64,000 bases of DNA from Corylus avellana (Eukaryota > Streptophyta > Magnoliopsida > Fagales > Betulaceae): assembly GCF_901000735.1 (NCBI RefSeq), contig NC_081544.1, positions 32,253,235-32,317,234 of the forward strand. The letters are read 5' to 3'. The notes under the pieces were generated by a model that ran no database searches, was not told the origin of the DNA, and worked only from the letters and a program-made list of their open reading frames with translations. Of this stretch, positions 1 through 12,328 are shown piece after piece. Numbering within the stretch: position 1 is the stretch's first letter; the number at the start of each line of letters is the position of its first letter. Position numbers and translations under genes: made by a program.

Positions 1-675
1 ATGTTCCATAAAAGATTGCATTCATGGCCCTACATTTGTTCCAAAAGATGTTTCCCTTTTATTGATGAACATGCTGACCACATAATTCCAGAGCACTTTC
101 CCCACTTCCTCCATCGCTCTTTTATCAAATTTCAGCTTATTCACAATTTCTAAGAACTGTGTTGTGCATCTTTTTTTCTTTTTTTCTTTTTTTGGCTTTA
201 AAAGGTTAGTACTTTTTTTAATAGGTAGTTTATATATGCACCCAATTGGTTTTGAATCCACAGCCTCACCCTCTCCAGTTTTTATAAGAAAGGAGGTGCT
301 ATTTGAGCCAGAGTTTATTCACAAGACCTTCTTATATGTCAACAACTTCAGTTGTATGAAAAAATCTCCAAATTATAGTAAAAAAAAAAAGCGCCTAGCT
401 CAAGGCTTCACCAACTCAGTTTAAACCTGCGAACCACGGGGGCTAAGAAATGATTGGCATTAAATGGCAAGAAAATTTTTTACATTCTTCAACCTCAGAG
501 TTTGTTGGTAAATGTCATGTCATTTTGGGAGCAACGTCCGAAGAAACAATCAATGTTGCTAAGCATAGAGTAAACTTTTAAGTTCACAAACACTAAGTTT
601 TGAAAGAAAAAAATTCTTCATATCATGCAACATTAAAATGGAAACTGAATATTTAGGAACAAAAAGAAATATTAC
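1..675. other. Intron of the CPBP gene or flank, with SINE-like debris
   Basis: No exon was found here. The region follows a good splice donor (GTAATATT read on the minus strand, 668-675), so it is probably intron. The part at 165-330 has a T-rich run followed by a pol III B-box-like stretch read on the minus strand (GGATTCAAAACC type), suggesting a degenerate SINE on the minus strand. Nothing else stands out. Confidence 0.4.
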
Positions 676-3600
676 CACTTAGTTAGGGACACCATAAAAA
701 AACCCCGAAACACGGTCTCCTCAAGAAGTGGAGCAAAGACACCAGTGATCCCCACCAAACAAGCAGTGCTACAAATAAATACAGCCAATTAAACTGATAA
801 GTAGTCAACTCCTGATGACGGCAAGTCGAACAGTTTGGCATGGATGCAGCCAGAACAGCCAGAACTATGAAGTTTTTTCTTGAGATACCTGATGCTTGAA
901 GATCCAATTAGTGGAAGCAAGCGAACTAGAGCATCAGTCTGAAACCAAGTTACAGAGATTACATAGAGATCCCTTACATAGAGAAAGCAAGAGAACTGTA
1001 TAAGCTAAAATATCCATTTATATCTCAGAATATCACCAGAGTAACTACCCTAGTAGTTTTTCAGTAAATGTAGTAGTTGTACAGGATAAAATCTAATCCA
1101 CCAAAACATAAATGTTTCTCTTCAAAGAAATGACAAGAGGTAGCCCATAATTATGGAAATGTGAACAATATTTCATAAAAGGATTTATTGCAAAATTTGA
1201 TGAATGGCTCATAGAAAAAGCCCATATTGATAATAGTTATGATACAGGGATGGAGTATGTTAAGTTTATGTGTATGTTGGCAAATCCCAGTGTCAAAACA
1301 TGGGTTATTTGGGTTGTATTTAATTGTGGTTGTGTTAGGGTTGAGTCTAGTTCAAAAGAAGGTTCAAGAATTCATGTTTATGAAGACTCACGCGACTCTC
1401 GCTCAACTTCTGCTCAAGCAAACAAGTTCGAAGTTCAATCAGAAAGTTTGCTCAATCCTTCGCAAGATTGACGCTCAGGCGAACAAGGACCCAAGCTCAA
1501 ACAAAAACTTCACTCGATCTCTCGCACACCAGTTGCTCGAGCGAACCAGTTTAAACGTCCAAACAGAAACTTCGCTCAACCCTCACTCAAGCGAGTTTGC
1601 GCCAAGTGTTGCTTTCTCTACACGATTTCCCATATTTAACCCAATGTTTTACCTTACCTATATAAGCCCTGCACGATTTTCTATGAGAAAGAGTGCAGTT
1701 TCTCTATAACCATGGAGAGAGTTCTAAACTCCCTATGCCTAAATTGAAAGACAAAAACATTTCCCAGATAGTTCTTTCAAACCACAGAAACCTTCAGCCC
1801 CTACCAGTTTGGTAGAGTACCATCAGTGAGTTCATTGGTGTGCTAGAGTTCCGAGTTGCAGCGAGCAAATTCGTTCATGGAGAAGATTCCATAGAAGAAG
1901 GCTAGAGTTTTGGAACCGCTGCGGCAAGAGATAGGGGATTGCAAGCCTGTGTCTAGATTGCAAATGTTTTTGAAGTATAGAACGGTTGTAACAATTGCTC
2001 TTCTATAGTGAAATTTCTTTTGGGTTTGGCTAGCCTTGGAGTGGTTTTTTTTTTTTTTTTTAAGAGTTCTTGAAAAAAATTCTTTTTGTCACCAAAATCT
2101 GTGTTATTTGTGTTTTATTTTGTTTGGATTGTGATCATTTTATTTGTGAGATTCTTAAAATTGCAATTATTGGTTGTAAACACTATTCAACCCCTTCTAG
2201 GTGTTAGTTTGGGGTCTATTGTATTTTTCAGAGTAGACGTTACTCCTTGATATCTGGACCTACTGATTTTGTAAAATAGCTCAAGGTCCTCTGCACCAAA
2301 AGAATGAAAGAAAGAAACTAAAACCAAGTTCCAGATCAGTTCCAAACCTCTCTTTGTGGACTCTCGCCACTAAAAAAGGATGTAGCAGCCCCCGTCAATG
2401 CAACAGCCGATACAGCACCAACAAGACCAATCCCTGCCCACAAGAGCCACCCTTTCTGTAGACTAAAAGGTTCCCTCCAATCTGAAACAAATATTATTTC
2501 AACCGATTGAGCATAGGGATCCAAAATATATAGATTAGACAACCATATAGCTGCCAAGAACTAATTTGACCATCAAAATTCATTATCTCATTGAGACATA
2601 CAATTGAGTTACATATAAAAAGCACTATCTCATGACAATTTTAATTTACTTAATGGATTTGCAGCCCAGTCGAGCAAGTCAACATTTTTGGGGGAGAATT
2701 GCTAATCAACAAAAAGAAAGTGTAAACCTGTACGCTTGTAATGATAGAGAAATAGCAAGTCTGAAAAGGCTGATACCATAACGAAAAACGTCTTCAGGAA
2801 GTGGTTGAAAAGTGTTGGCCACGCCATACAGAATTCCAAGTACAGCTAGAGTAGTAATGCTGCCAAAACAACAACAAACAAAGGCGATTATCTACTACAC
2901 TGATGGATTGGCATAAAAACAACTTACATGTAAAAGTATTGTAAGTTTTTTAAATCCCATGTGAAACTGGGTGACTTTACAGTTCCCAAATAAGATGTCT
3001 ATGAAGCCTAAGAAGACCAACAATATGAGCATAGGGATGAAATCCATCGCATCCAATTGATATCTAGAAGGTAAATAAGTTTCCTAAAGAAAAAATATCG
3101 AACAGAGAATTCTAAATACAGACAATATGTTAACATTCTGCAGAAAAATACACAGTTTTCAACACAATTAGGTGATACGGGAAACATTTCAGCTTTCAGA
3201 CATGAATGTAAAATTTACGTGTTTGGACCCAAATACAAAGATCGGTTCCCAAATGGGCTGGCAAAGTTTTACATTTGCAAAAATAGCTCTTTAAGCAGAG
3301 CCAAACAATGTGTAAATACTAAAAGAGCTCAGAAAAAAAAAATAATACTAAAAGGACGTGGTGACTAATACCCCTGATCGAAGAACAGTAACTCAGCCTT
3401 CTCGTCTAAACTTAGCTCCTGAATGCGAAGTCCTAGATACGGTATAGCCGCTGCCTCTACCAACCCTGTCAAAACAAAACTGCCTGGGAAAAAATCATTA
3501 ATTTCACTCCACAAGTTGAAAACCAAGAAACATCTTGGACTATATATATATACATATTTAGCTAAAACATTCTTTAATTAAGACCCCATAAGATAGTTTG

Positions 3601-4109
3601 TTACTCTGTTTCACAAATTTCATAGCACATAACAATATTTCGGCATCGGAAAAACAAACACCTTAATCCGCAAGCAAGCGAAGTCAAGGAAACCGTTTGC
3701 CATTCCCAGGGCACGTCCCACTGCTTCAAAATTTGCCAGTCCAATCCAGTTTTCTGAAATACAATTCGCGTACAGAAATTTGTTTAGGTTTCCTTTGAGA
3801 CTCATCTACACCTAACAAATTCATTTGAACTCTCTCATTTTGCTTAAATAGATTGCTAGCCATTCGAACTTCGGAGCTTTAGAAGCGTACCTTTTCCTGA
3901 AGCTCGGCTTTAGATTTTTCGTCGGCGCTGAAAAAGCAGACTGAGCGCGGCGCTCTCCTGGAAATGGACTGGCGGCGCGGCGAGAACCGGTGGAGAGCAA
4001 GGGCACGGCTTTGTTTCGCCGAGGTTTTCGCCGAATACGGTTTGGGTGAAGCGGGGAAACGATAGCACAAAGAAGATTGAGCTAGCGATGAGAGTAGCAT
4101 CGTCACCAT
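676..4109 (-). CDS. Chloroplast CPBP-family (CAAX/ABI) intramembrane protease, 3' end outside window
   Basis: Seven exons keep phase: 3891-4109, 3662-3753, 3372-3479, 2777-2859, 2348-2481, 889-938 and 676-768. They encode about 259 residues and then run off the left edge. The first ~55 residues are rich in Ser, Arg and Ala with few acidic residues, as in a chloroplast transit peptide. Hydrophobic membrane segments follow. The last visible exon carries the EExxxR signature (Glu245, Glu246, Arg250) of CPBP proteases, where the glutamates are catalytic. The later FxxxH and HxxxN motifs must lie in exons beyond position 1, since no matching exon is present in 1-675. Plant members are thylakoid or envelope proteins of poorly known substrate. 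The start is the first ATG of the transit peptide. The 1.4 kb intron 939-2347 is swollen by an LTR. Family call is firm; function is inferred. Confidence 0.85.
1275..2230 (+). mobile_element. Candidate solo LTR inside a CPBP intron
   Basis: The stretch begins TGTTGG and ends TTTTTCA, giving the TG...CA ends of an LTR. The flanking pentamers are GTGTA (1270-1274) and GAGTA (2231-2235), a target duplication with one mismatch. It contains a TATATAAG box at 1658-1665 and a downstream leader-like region, so its own promoter points along the plus strand, against the host gene. Near its end is an AACACTATTCAACCCC-type stretch common in plant Copia LTRs. No internal retrotransposon domain follows, so it would be a solo LTR about 956 bp long. 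The exact ends are my estimate. Confidence 0.5.
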
Positions 4110-4425
4110 TGTTCGCTTTATTCAATTTTTTAGCATAAAAAATCTTCAGTCGCAACGGTTGAGACAATGAGACCTCAGAGCAGAGCGAGCGCTTGCTCGG
4201 TAGGATAAGGCTGCAGCTACACGTAGTGCTCAAAACTCTAATAAAAGGAAAATTATAATTATAGTAGTAACTCTTTTACTTTTAAATCACAATTTTTGTA
4301 GTTTTTCTTTGTTAATATCAATTGAATTTTACCTATCAACTATGCATGTAATATGTATTAGCCTTGGCGAATGCTTGAAATATTATGGTTTTTATTATAA
4401 TATTTTATATAAATTGATTATTAGT
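4110..4425. promoter_or_regulatory. Upstream region of the CPBP gene
   Basis: This is the unique sequence between the CPBP start codon and the duplicated block. The first 100 bases are relatively GC-rich and probably hold the 5' leader and core promoter. The remainder is AT-rich. I see no clear TATA box or named element. Confidence 0.35.
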
Positions 4426-4440
4426 AAAATAATGAAGAAT

Positions 4441-5026
4441 ATAATTAATAAGGTTAGTCCACCGTCCAGTGTAATCGGGTGTGCTGCGTTGTCTCTTGAG
4501 GCTTTCAAATTAGTTAACTCTTGGAAAGATGGCCTAATAGAGAGACTGATTACAAATGATGTTCGATGGGAAGCTCCTAGAACGGATTTGTTAAAATAAA
4601 TTAGGATACAGCTATAGATAAGAGTAGAAGGAAGATGGGTATCGGTGTGGTTGTTAGAGATGATAATGAAGAGGTGTTGGCGACTTTGGTAGCGCCAAAA
4701 GACTATATCGTTGAGCCGGATATTGCGAAGGCAGCAACGGCATTAAGGGCCATTAAGTTGAGTCAGGAATTGGGTTTCACATGGTGGTTATGGAGGGTGA
4801 CTCCCTCACTCTTAATAAAGATGGGAGAAATTGGAGCCATTACGGTCATCTTATGGAGGAGGCGATGAGATTGCTTAATTGTCTGCAAAACTAGAAGGTT
4901 AAACATGTTAGACCAAATCTCAATAGTGCTGCTCATAGTCTGGCGCAGGAAGTATTATCCTATAGTGTGAAACAAGTCCTTATTGACGAAGTTCCTAATT
5001 GCATTTTAACATTATCTTTGTAGAAC
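4441..5026 (+). pseudogene. RNase H-like retroelement fragment (RVT_3 type), copy 1
   Basis: Read across frames, the region gives the plant retroelement-type RNase H fold. It has an Asp-containing first strand with a GIGVVVRD stretch, then a VVMEGDSL motif carrying the second acidic residue, then a C-terminal HVRRNLNSAAHSLAQ-like box. The frame shifts just after residues GFT, and an in-frame stop precedes the C-terminal box, so it cannot encode an active enzyme. There is no reverse transcriptase next to it. It is a remnant of a non-LTR element or of a domesticated RNase H-like gene. Confidence 0.7.
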
Positions 5027-6333
5027 GTTGTGCTTAAGTTGTTTTGATTTTTATATCACTCGATTCATTAAAAAAAAAAAAAAAATTGTAGAAAAAATTA
5101 TATTAAAAGCCGTCTAATAGTCAAATGGATCTTCTTATATTATATATACAAGTATATTATAAACAAATTACATACAACAACAACTACAAGAATAAAACAA
5201 AAAAACAAATAGAAATGCAAGCTAAACATACAATTAGCACCTTAATGTACCGAAGAAAACGTAAGTCACTTGGAAATGCGGCCAATAAAAGTTGTGACCC
5301 ACTATGATAAGTAAAACAATCAAAAGTAAGAGAATTCCTAAAAATTTAAATGTTGACTATCTTTCAATTAAACTGAAGATACAAAAATTAAAAAGAACAA
5401 CAGAAAAGAGATTTTCATCACATACAAAGAGTCTGAAGCCAACCAGTTTGAGTTGAGCTAAAAGGAACAATACAAAAAATGAAAATAATATACTATAGAA
5501 ATAAAGAAAATAGCTAAAAAAAACCTCTTTCAAGCCCAAAAATCAGTAGAATCAGTAGCAAAGACGACAAGGATGTGAAGGTGCGTTAAATCCAAGCGTG
5601 ATGTCTACCCGTGAAGGCCAGCCATATGCGTATAAGAGCATTCTCAGATTTCCTATGCGTATGAAATATGTTCAAAAAATCGTAAAAAACGTCTTACAAT
5701 AGACTCTTTAAATGAGCCTCAATTATGAGGATCACTACAATAGAACTCAAAGTATAAGATTTTACTATTGCAATCATTATGATTATTAAAATAATAATAA
5801 TAAAAAAAGTTTATCTTTATTTTTTACTCTCTCCTCTCTCCTCTTACGATTCTCTCTCCTCTCATATATTTAATATAATTAAAATAAATAAATATTTTAA
5901 TGATATATGAAATGTTTAAGAGAAGCTATTGTGGTATATTTTGACATAAAAAAGTAAAAAGTAGTTTGAATCTTTAAATGTAAAAAAAATGATGAAAAAA
6001 CTGTTAAGAATGCTCGAAAACGGGATGGAGAGAGGTCAAAGAAGATGGTAGTGAGGCGCATTGATAAGCGGGGATGGCTTAAAAATGACAAATGGAGCTT
6101 AAAAAAGCCAAAATTGAGGCTTGATCCCTAAAGGTTTACCTGGGTTGTTAGTGTCTCTTTCATTCACTTCGATGCAAGATTAAGAATAATGAATACAAAA
6201 TATTATAGAGTTGACAGAGCAGCATGGTGCGTGAAGACGATTACCCATTTACCCTTCCTTCTACTTCTGAACAGTGAACAGGTTTGAATCCAGATTTATT
6301 ATATGAAGTTTAAAAAAACCATCCATCCAGCGT

Positions 6334-6446
6334 AGGTGATACTCAGGGGAGAGTATCACCTGAGTAGGTGATACTCAGGTGATACTTGGGAAACTTAATA
6401 TATAGGATATTCCCCGGGAATATCCTATATATTAAATTTCCCAAGT
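6334..6446. repeat. Compound inverted repeat with 31-bp hairpin arms, copy 1
   Basis: Arms 6384-6414 and 6416-6446 are reverse complements at 30 of 31 positions with a single-base loop (core TCCCCGGGA). Immediately upstream the motif AGGTGATACT occurs four times: direct (6334), inverted (6351-6361), then direct at 6366 and 6377. The whole would fold into adjacent hairpins. No function is evident. Confidence 0.85.
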
Positions 6447-7800
6447 GAAATGTCATATTAGTACATGGCCCTCACTCCTCAGAAAAGTCATGTCATGGGA
6501 AAGGAGCCACAATGGGCCTTTTCCGAGCCCAAGACCCATTTATAGGATCCAAAGAGCAGATCATAGGCCCAATTACATGGTCCAACTTCCTCATAATCAG
6601 CTCTTCCTGCAAGGTATTTGTTTCAATTTTTTTAATCTAAATTAATGTTGAGAAGCTTGATCTGATCTGAACCCACCAAACTCTGCCGGATTTTAGATCC
6701 ACGGGATTAAAGAAAGAAAAGCTTAGAGGAATAAAGTTGAATAAACAACGTTAAAAATTCAACGTTAATGGGGCCTTAGCCTGACCCTCCAAAGTCGCTT
6801 GCTAATTAATAACGAGTTGATGCTTGTTTCGGAAAGTAGGGCCACGTATTGAATCCATGATCCAAGTTGAAAATGAAAGTTGACCCAACTCAATCATGAA
6901 TATTTAAAAGAAGCTAAATATATTCTTTTTACTTTTTAGTAAACCCACCATGATCTTGCCGTCTGGTCGGCACAATAGGTTTTTAGCTTTTGTTTTTTTT
7001 TTTATTTTGCCATATTGGATTGGCGGTTGGCCCATCCAATTTCATCATTATTGACATCAAGAAGCTACCTAAATAGGACAGAAATTTCTTGTTGAAACTT
7101 TTTTTTTTTTTTTTGTGTTTTTTTTTTTCAAGAGGATGTCGATGGAGCTGGATGCCATTTTGTAGACTAAAGTTATGTTGTACATTATTCTTTCAATCAT
7201 CTTTTAACTATTTACTTTTGTAAATCTAATAGATTTATTACTGAATTTGTAGATTTATGTGGATCCCGCAAAAGTTCTAATTGATTTACAGTTGAATTTA
7301 TGAACTCATGTGGATCTCATAGAAATTCAATGATAAATTCACTTATTTATTACATGGAAATTGTTGAAAGATGGTTAAGAGAATATATATATATATTTTT
7401 TTATCATTTCTCACATACCAAATGGTCGGCTACTCGAGAAAAATATGTATACATATTAGATGGTCAAAACTTATATGGTTTTTTTTTTTTAAAAAAAAAA
7501 ATCTATTTGATAATTGTTTTAAAAAGAGAAATGATTGGTGTCAATAATTTGCCTATATTTTTTTTTATATATTTTCCTGCAAATTTAATAGATCAACCAT
7601 TAGATTTATGAGATCTATCATTGAATTTGTCTATGGTCCACATAAGTCTGCAAATTTGAGAAAATTAAATAAAATGGGAAAAATATGATAAAAATATTGA
7701 CACCCATCATTTATCTTTTGAAAATATATTTCTTTTAAATTAACAAACTATTTAAAGATAAATGATATAATTCATTATATCTTTAACAATCTTTTAAGAG

Positions 7801-7974
7801 TAATGTTATAAGTTTCCCTAGAGTTTTCTTAAAGTCATCACAAATGTGATGTGACTTTTAAAATTACCAATAGATCAAAGTTAATACATCGTATTTCAAA
7901 TTCAACACTAATTTTAAAAGTCATATCACATTTATAAGAATTCTAAGACAACTCTAGAAGGAGTTATAACATTA
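7801..7974. mobile_element. Foldback MITE-like element, copy 1
   Basis: The two ends read TAATGTTATAA inwards from both sides. Imperfect complementary arms of about 75 bp follow, including CTAGAGTT-TTCTTA and AATGTGAT-TGACTTTTAAAATTA. There is no coding capacity. A TA target duplication would fit the palindromic ends, but I cannot separate it from the arms. Confidence 0.55.
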
Positions 7975-8681
7975 TTCATCTTTTAATCATCTGTATAGTA
8001 AAATTAATGAGTTTACTATTGAGTCTACAAATTTAATAATTTATATATTTAATTTGTAAAACCAAATAAAAATAAATAAATAAATAAATATTAACGTAGA
8101 TCCTTCTCATATTTTAAATATAAAACACTTTTTAAATGTGAACTTCATTAAATAATAATATAAACACTTGCAACCTTTATATTTTTACACTCATTTATTA
8201 CATTATTCTACACTCATTAATGTGATATATTTAATTTTTTTAAATAAATATAAAAAACAATAATTAAAAGCACGTCGTATCACAAAATAAATGTAAAGAT
8301 ACTGATAGATTAAGATGGTTTACGGGTTTAGATACTGATAGGCGTTACATCCGAATGGACGGACGGACTTTCATCCAAAATCATTGGTGGCTATGGACAA
8401 ACGATGGTTGGCGAGTAAACATCACCCTCGTGCTCGAAGTCACACGTATTAGCGAGCAGACAAACACCTTCGACATACTTTAACTTTACCCACCCACATC
8501 TCACTCGGATCCAAAACCATTCAACAGCACTGACTAATGAGCCCATGGTCGGCAATCACGCAGGCATGGGAGTGGACCCATACCCCTCGTTTACCGAGCC
8601 CATCGTCTGTGATCTCCCACTTCAATTGCGCGTGGGTCCCGCCGAAACCCAGCTGGGTCGCAGCTGTGATTTGTGCGATAC

Positions 8682-8781
8682 NNNNNNNNNNNNNNNNNNN
8701 NNNNNNNNNNNNNNNNNNNNNNNNNNNNNNNNNNNNNNNNNNNNNNNNNNNNNNNNNNNNNNNNNNNNNNNNNNNNNNNNN
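8682..8781. other. 100-base assembly gap
   Basis: Exactly 100 N are present, the usual placeholder for a gap of unknown size. Both sides are ends of the same 4.26 kb sequence. Confidence 0.99.
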
Positions 8782-8795
8782 AAAATAATGAAGAA

Positions 8796-9380
8796 TATAA
8801 TTAATAAGGTTAGTCCACCGTCCAGTGTAATCGGATGTGCTGCGGAGTCTCTTGAGGCTTTCAAATTAGTTAACTCTTGGAAAGATGGCCTAATAGAGAC
8901 ACTAATTACAAATGATGTTCGATGGGAAGCTCCTAGAACGGATTTGTTAAAATAAATTAGGATACGGTTATGGATAAAAGTAGAAGGAAAATGGGTATCG
9001 GTGTGGTTGTTAGAGATGGTAATGAAGAGGTGTTGGCAACTTTGGTAGCACCAAAAGATTATATCGTTGAGCCGGATATTGCGAAGGCAGCAACGACATT
9101 AAGGGCCATTAAGTTGAGTCAGGAATTGGGTTTCACATGGTGGTTATGGAGGGTGACTCCCTCACTCTTAATAAATATGGGGGAAATTTGAGTCATTACG
9201 GTCATCTTATGGAGGAGGCGATGGGATTGCTTAATTGTCTGCAAAACTAGAAGGTTAAACATGTTAGACGAAATCTCAATAGTGCTGCTCATAGTCTGGC
9301 GCAAGAAGTATTATCCTGTAGTGTGAAACAAGTCCTTATTGACGAAGTTCCTAATTGCATTTTAACATTATCTTTGTAGA
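8796..9380 (+). pseudogene. RNase H-like retroelement fragment, copy 2
   Basis: This is the counterpart of the fragment at 4441-5026, with the same broken reading frame and stop. About a dozen substitutions separate the two. Several change residues (for example Asp/Gly after the GVVVRD stretch), as expected of alleles of a non-functional sequence. Confidence 0.7.
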
Positions 9381-10686
9381 ACGTTGTGCTTAAGTTGTTT
9401 TGATTTTTATATCACTTGATTCATTAAAAAAAAAAAAATTGTAGAAAAAATTATATTAAAAGCCGTCTAATAGTCAAATGGATCTTCTTATATTATATAT
9501 ACAAGTATATTATAAACAAATTACATACAACAACAACTACAAGAATAAAACAAAAAAACAAATAGAAATGCAAGCTAAACATACAATTAGCACCTTAATG
9601 TACCGAAGAAAACGTAAGTCACTTGGAAATGCGGCCAATAAAAGTTGTGACCCACTATGATAAGTAAAACAATCAAAAGTAAGAGAATTCCTAAAAATTT
9701 AAATGTTGACTATCTTTCAATTAAACTGAAGATACAAAAATTAAAAAGAACAACAGAAAAGAGATTTTCATCACATACAAAGAGTCTGAAGCCAACCAGT
9801 TTGAGTTGAGCTAAAAGGAACAATACAAAAAATGAAAATAATATACTATAGAAATAAAGAAAATAGCTAAAAAAAACCTCTTTCAAGCCCAAAAATCAGT
9901 AGAATCAGTAGCAAAGACGACAAGGATGTGAAGGTGCGTTAAATCCAAGCGTGATGTCTACCCGTGAAGGCCAGCCATATGCGTATAAGAGCATTCTCAG
10001 ATTTCCTATGCGTATGAAATATGTTCAAAAAATCGTAAAAAACGTCTTACAATAGACTCTTTAAATGAGCCTCAATTATGAGGATCACTACAATAGAACT
10101 CAAAGTATAAGATTTTACTATTGCAATCATTATGATTATTAAAATAATAATAATAAAAAAAGTTTATCTTTATTTTTTACTCTCTCCTCTCTCCTCTTAC
10201 GATTCTCTCTCCTCTCATATATTTAATATAATTAAAATAAATAAATATTTTAATGATATATGAAATGTTTAAGAGAAGCTATTGTGGTATATTTTGACAT
10301 AAAAAAGTAAAAAGTAGTTTGAATCTTTAAATGTAAAAAAAATGATGAAAAAACTGTTAAGAATGCTCGAAAACGGGATGGAGAGAGGTCAAAGAAGATG
10401 GTAGTGAGGCGCATTGATAAGCGGGGATGGCTTAAAAATGACAAATGGAGCTTAAAAAAGCCAAAATTGAGGCTTGATCCCTAAAGGTTTACCTGGGTTG
10501 TTAGTGTCTCTTTCATTCACTTCGATGCAAGATTAAGAATAATGAATACAAAATATTATAGAGTTGACAGAGCAGCATGGTGCGTGAAGACGATTACCCA
10601 TTTACCCTTCCTTCTACTTCTGAACAGTGAACAGGTTTGAATCCAGATTTATTATATGAAGTTTAAAAAAACCATCCATCCAGCGT

Positions 10687-10799
10687 AGGTGATACTCAGG
10701 GGAGAGTATCACCTGAGTAGGTGATACTCAGGTGATACTTGGGAAACTTAATATATAGGATATTCCCCGGGAATATCCTATATATTAAATTTCCCAAGT
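10687..10799. repeat. Compound inverted repeat with 31-bp hairpin arms, copy 2
   Basis: This is identical to 6334-6446, with hairpin arms at about 10737-10767 and 10769-10799. It is preserved without change although flanking parts of the two copies differ. Confidence 0.85.
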
Positions 10800-12154
10800 G
10801 AAATGTCATATTAGTACATGGCCCTCACTCCTCAGAAAAGTCATGTCATGGGAAAGGAGCCACAATGGGCCTTTTCCGAGCCCAAGACCCATTTATAGGA
10901 TCCAAAGAGCAGATCATAGGCCCAATTACATGGTCCAACTTCCTCATAATCAGCTCTTCCTGCAAGGTATTTGTTTCAATTTTTTTAATCTAAATTAATG
11001 TTGAGAAGCTTGATCTGATCTGAACCCAGCAAACTCTGCCGGATTTTAGATCCACGGGATTAAAGAAAGAAAAGCTTAGAGGAATAAAGTTGAATAAACA
11101 ACGTTAAAAATTCAACGTTAATGGGGCCTTAGCCTGACCCTCCAAAGTCGCTTGCTCTTTATCTTTACCCTTAATAACGAGTTGATGCTTGTTTCGGAAA
11201 GTAGGGCCACGTATTGAATCCATGATCCAAGTTGAAAATGAAAGTTGACCCAACTCAATCATGAATATTTAAAAGAAGCTAAATATATTCTTTTTACTTT
11301 TTAGTAAACCCACCATGATCTTGCCGTCTGGTCGGCACAAGAGGTTTTTTGCTTTTATTTTTCTTTATTTTGCCATATTGGATTGGCGGTTGGCCCATCC
11401 AATTTCATCATTATTGACATCAAGAAGCTATCTAAATAGGACAGAAATTTCTTGTTGAAACTTTTTTTTTTTTGTGTTTTTTTTTTTTTTTTTCAAGAGG
11501 ATGTGGATGGAGCTGGATGCCATTTTGTAGACTAGAGTCATGTTGTATATTATTCTCTCAATCATCTTTTAATTATTTATTTTTGTAAATCTAATAGATT
11601 TATTACTGAATTTGTAGATTCATGTGGATCTCGCAAAAGTTTTAAAGGATTCACAGTTGAATTTGTGAACTCATGTAGATCTCATAAAAATTTAATGGTA
11701 GATTTATTTATTCACTACACGGAGATGGTTGAAAGATGGTTAAGATAATGATTTTTTTTTTTAATTTTTATCATTTCTCACATACCAAATGGCCGGCTAC
11801 TCCGAGAAAAATATGTATACATATTTGATGGTCAAAACTTATATGGTTAAAAAAATATCTATTTGATAATTGTTTTGAAAAGAGAAATGATTGGTGTCAA
11901 AAATTTGCTTATATTTCTTCTATATTCTCATGTAAATTTAATAGATCAACCATTAGATTTATGAGATCTATCATTGAATTTGTATATGGTCCACATAAGT
12001 CTGCAAATTTGAGAAAATTAAATGAAATGAGGGAAAATATGAGAAAAATATTGACACCCATCATTTATTTTTTGAAAATATATTTCTTTTAAATTAACAA
12101 ACTATTTAAAGATAAATGATATAATTCATTATATCTTTAACAATCTTTTAAGAG

Positions 12155-12328
12155 TAATGTTATAAGTCTCCCTAGAGTTTTCTTAAAGTCATCACAAATG
12201 TGATGTGACTTTTAAAATTACCAATAGATCAAAGTTAATACATCGCATTTAAAATTAAACGGTAATTTTAAAAGTCACATCACATTTGAGAGGACTTTAG
12301 GACAACTCTAAGAGGAGTTATAACATTA
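12155..12328. mobile_element. Foldback MITE-like element, copy 2
   Basis: Same element as 7801-7974, with TAATGTTATAA-type inverted ends. The arms differ from copy 1 at several positions, making this the most diverged part of the two copies. Confidence 0.55.

Larger units (their letters stand above)
4426..8681. repeat. Copy 1 of a 4.26 kb near-identical direct repeat ending at the 100-N gap
   Basis: This block matches 8782-13035 almost base for base, at an offset of 4353-4354. Its right end coincides exactly with the first N of the gap, and the other copy starts exactly at the base after the gap. Differences are single bases, poly-T length changes and one short insertion in copy 2 near 11157-11171. 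It contains an RNase H-like pseudogene, a palindrome, AT-rich diverged repeats and a foldback MITE, but no intact gene. The simplest reading is two allelic contig ends that were not merged. Confidence 0.9.
5040..8681. other. Gene-free AT-rich repeat stretch in copy 1
   Basis: No coding potential was found. Besides the hairpin cluster and the foldback element, 7200-7660 consists of diverged repeats built on phrases such as GAATTTGTAGATTTATG and CTCATGTGGATCTC; related text recurs near 43940. An AAATAAATAAATA run occurs near 8064. Confidence 0.5.

Noticed and set aside
22..261. 79-codon minus-strand frame at the left edge
   Set aside because: Lysine-rich, T-tract-derived translation without conserved features; not an exon of the CPBP gene by motif or phase.
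1227..1709. 160-codon plus-strand open frame
   Set aside because: It lies inside the candidate LTR, upstream of and across its TATA box, and its translation shows no domain. Chance frame.
3662..3753. Alternative reading of CPBP exon 2 with a FEAVGRALGMANG-type peptide
   Set aside because: That frame gives stops or phase conflicts with exon 3; the frame reading LDWQILKQWDVPWEWQ joins both neighbours and fits the family.
5637..6013. Possible MITE with GAGCATTCT ends inside the duplicated block
   Set aside because: Only about ten terminal bases match and flanking trinucleotides do not agree; too weak to call.
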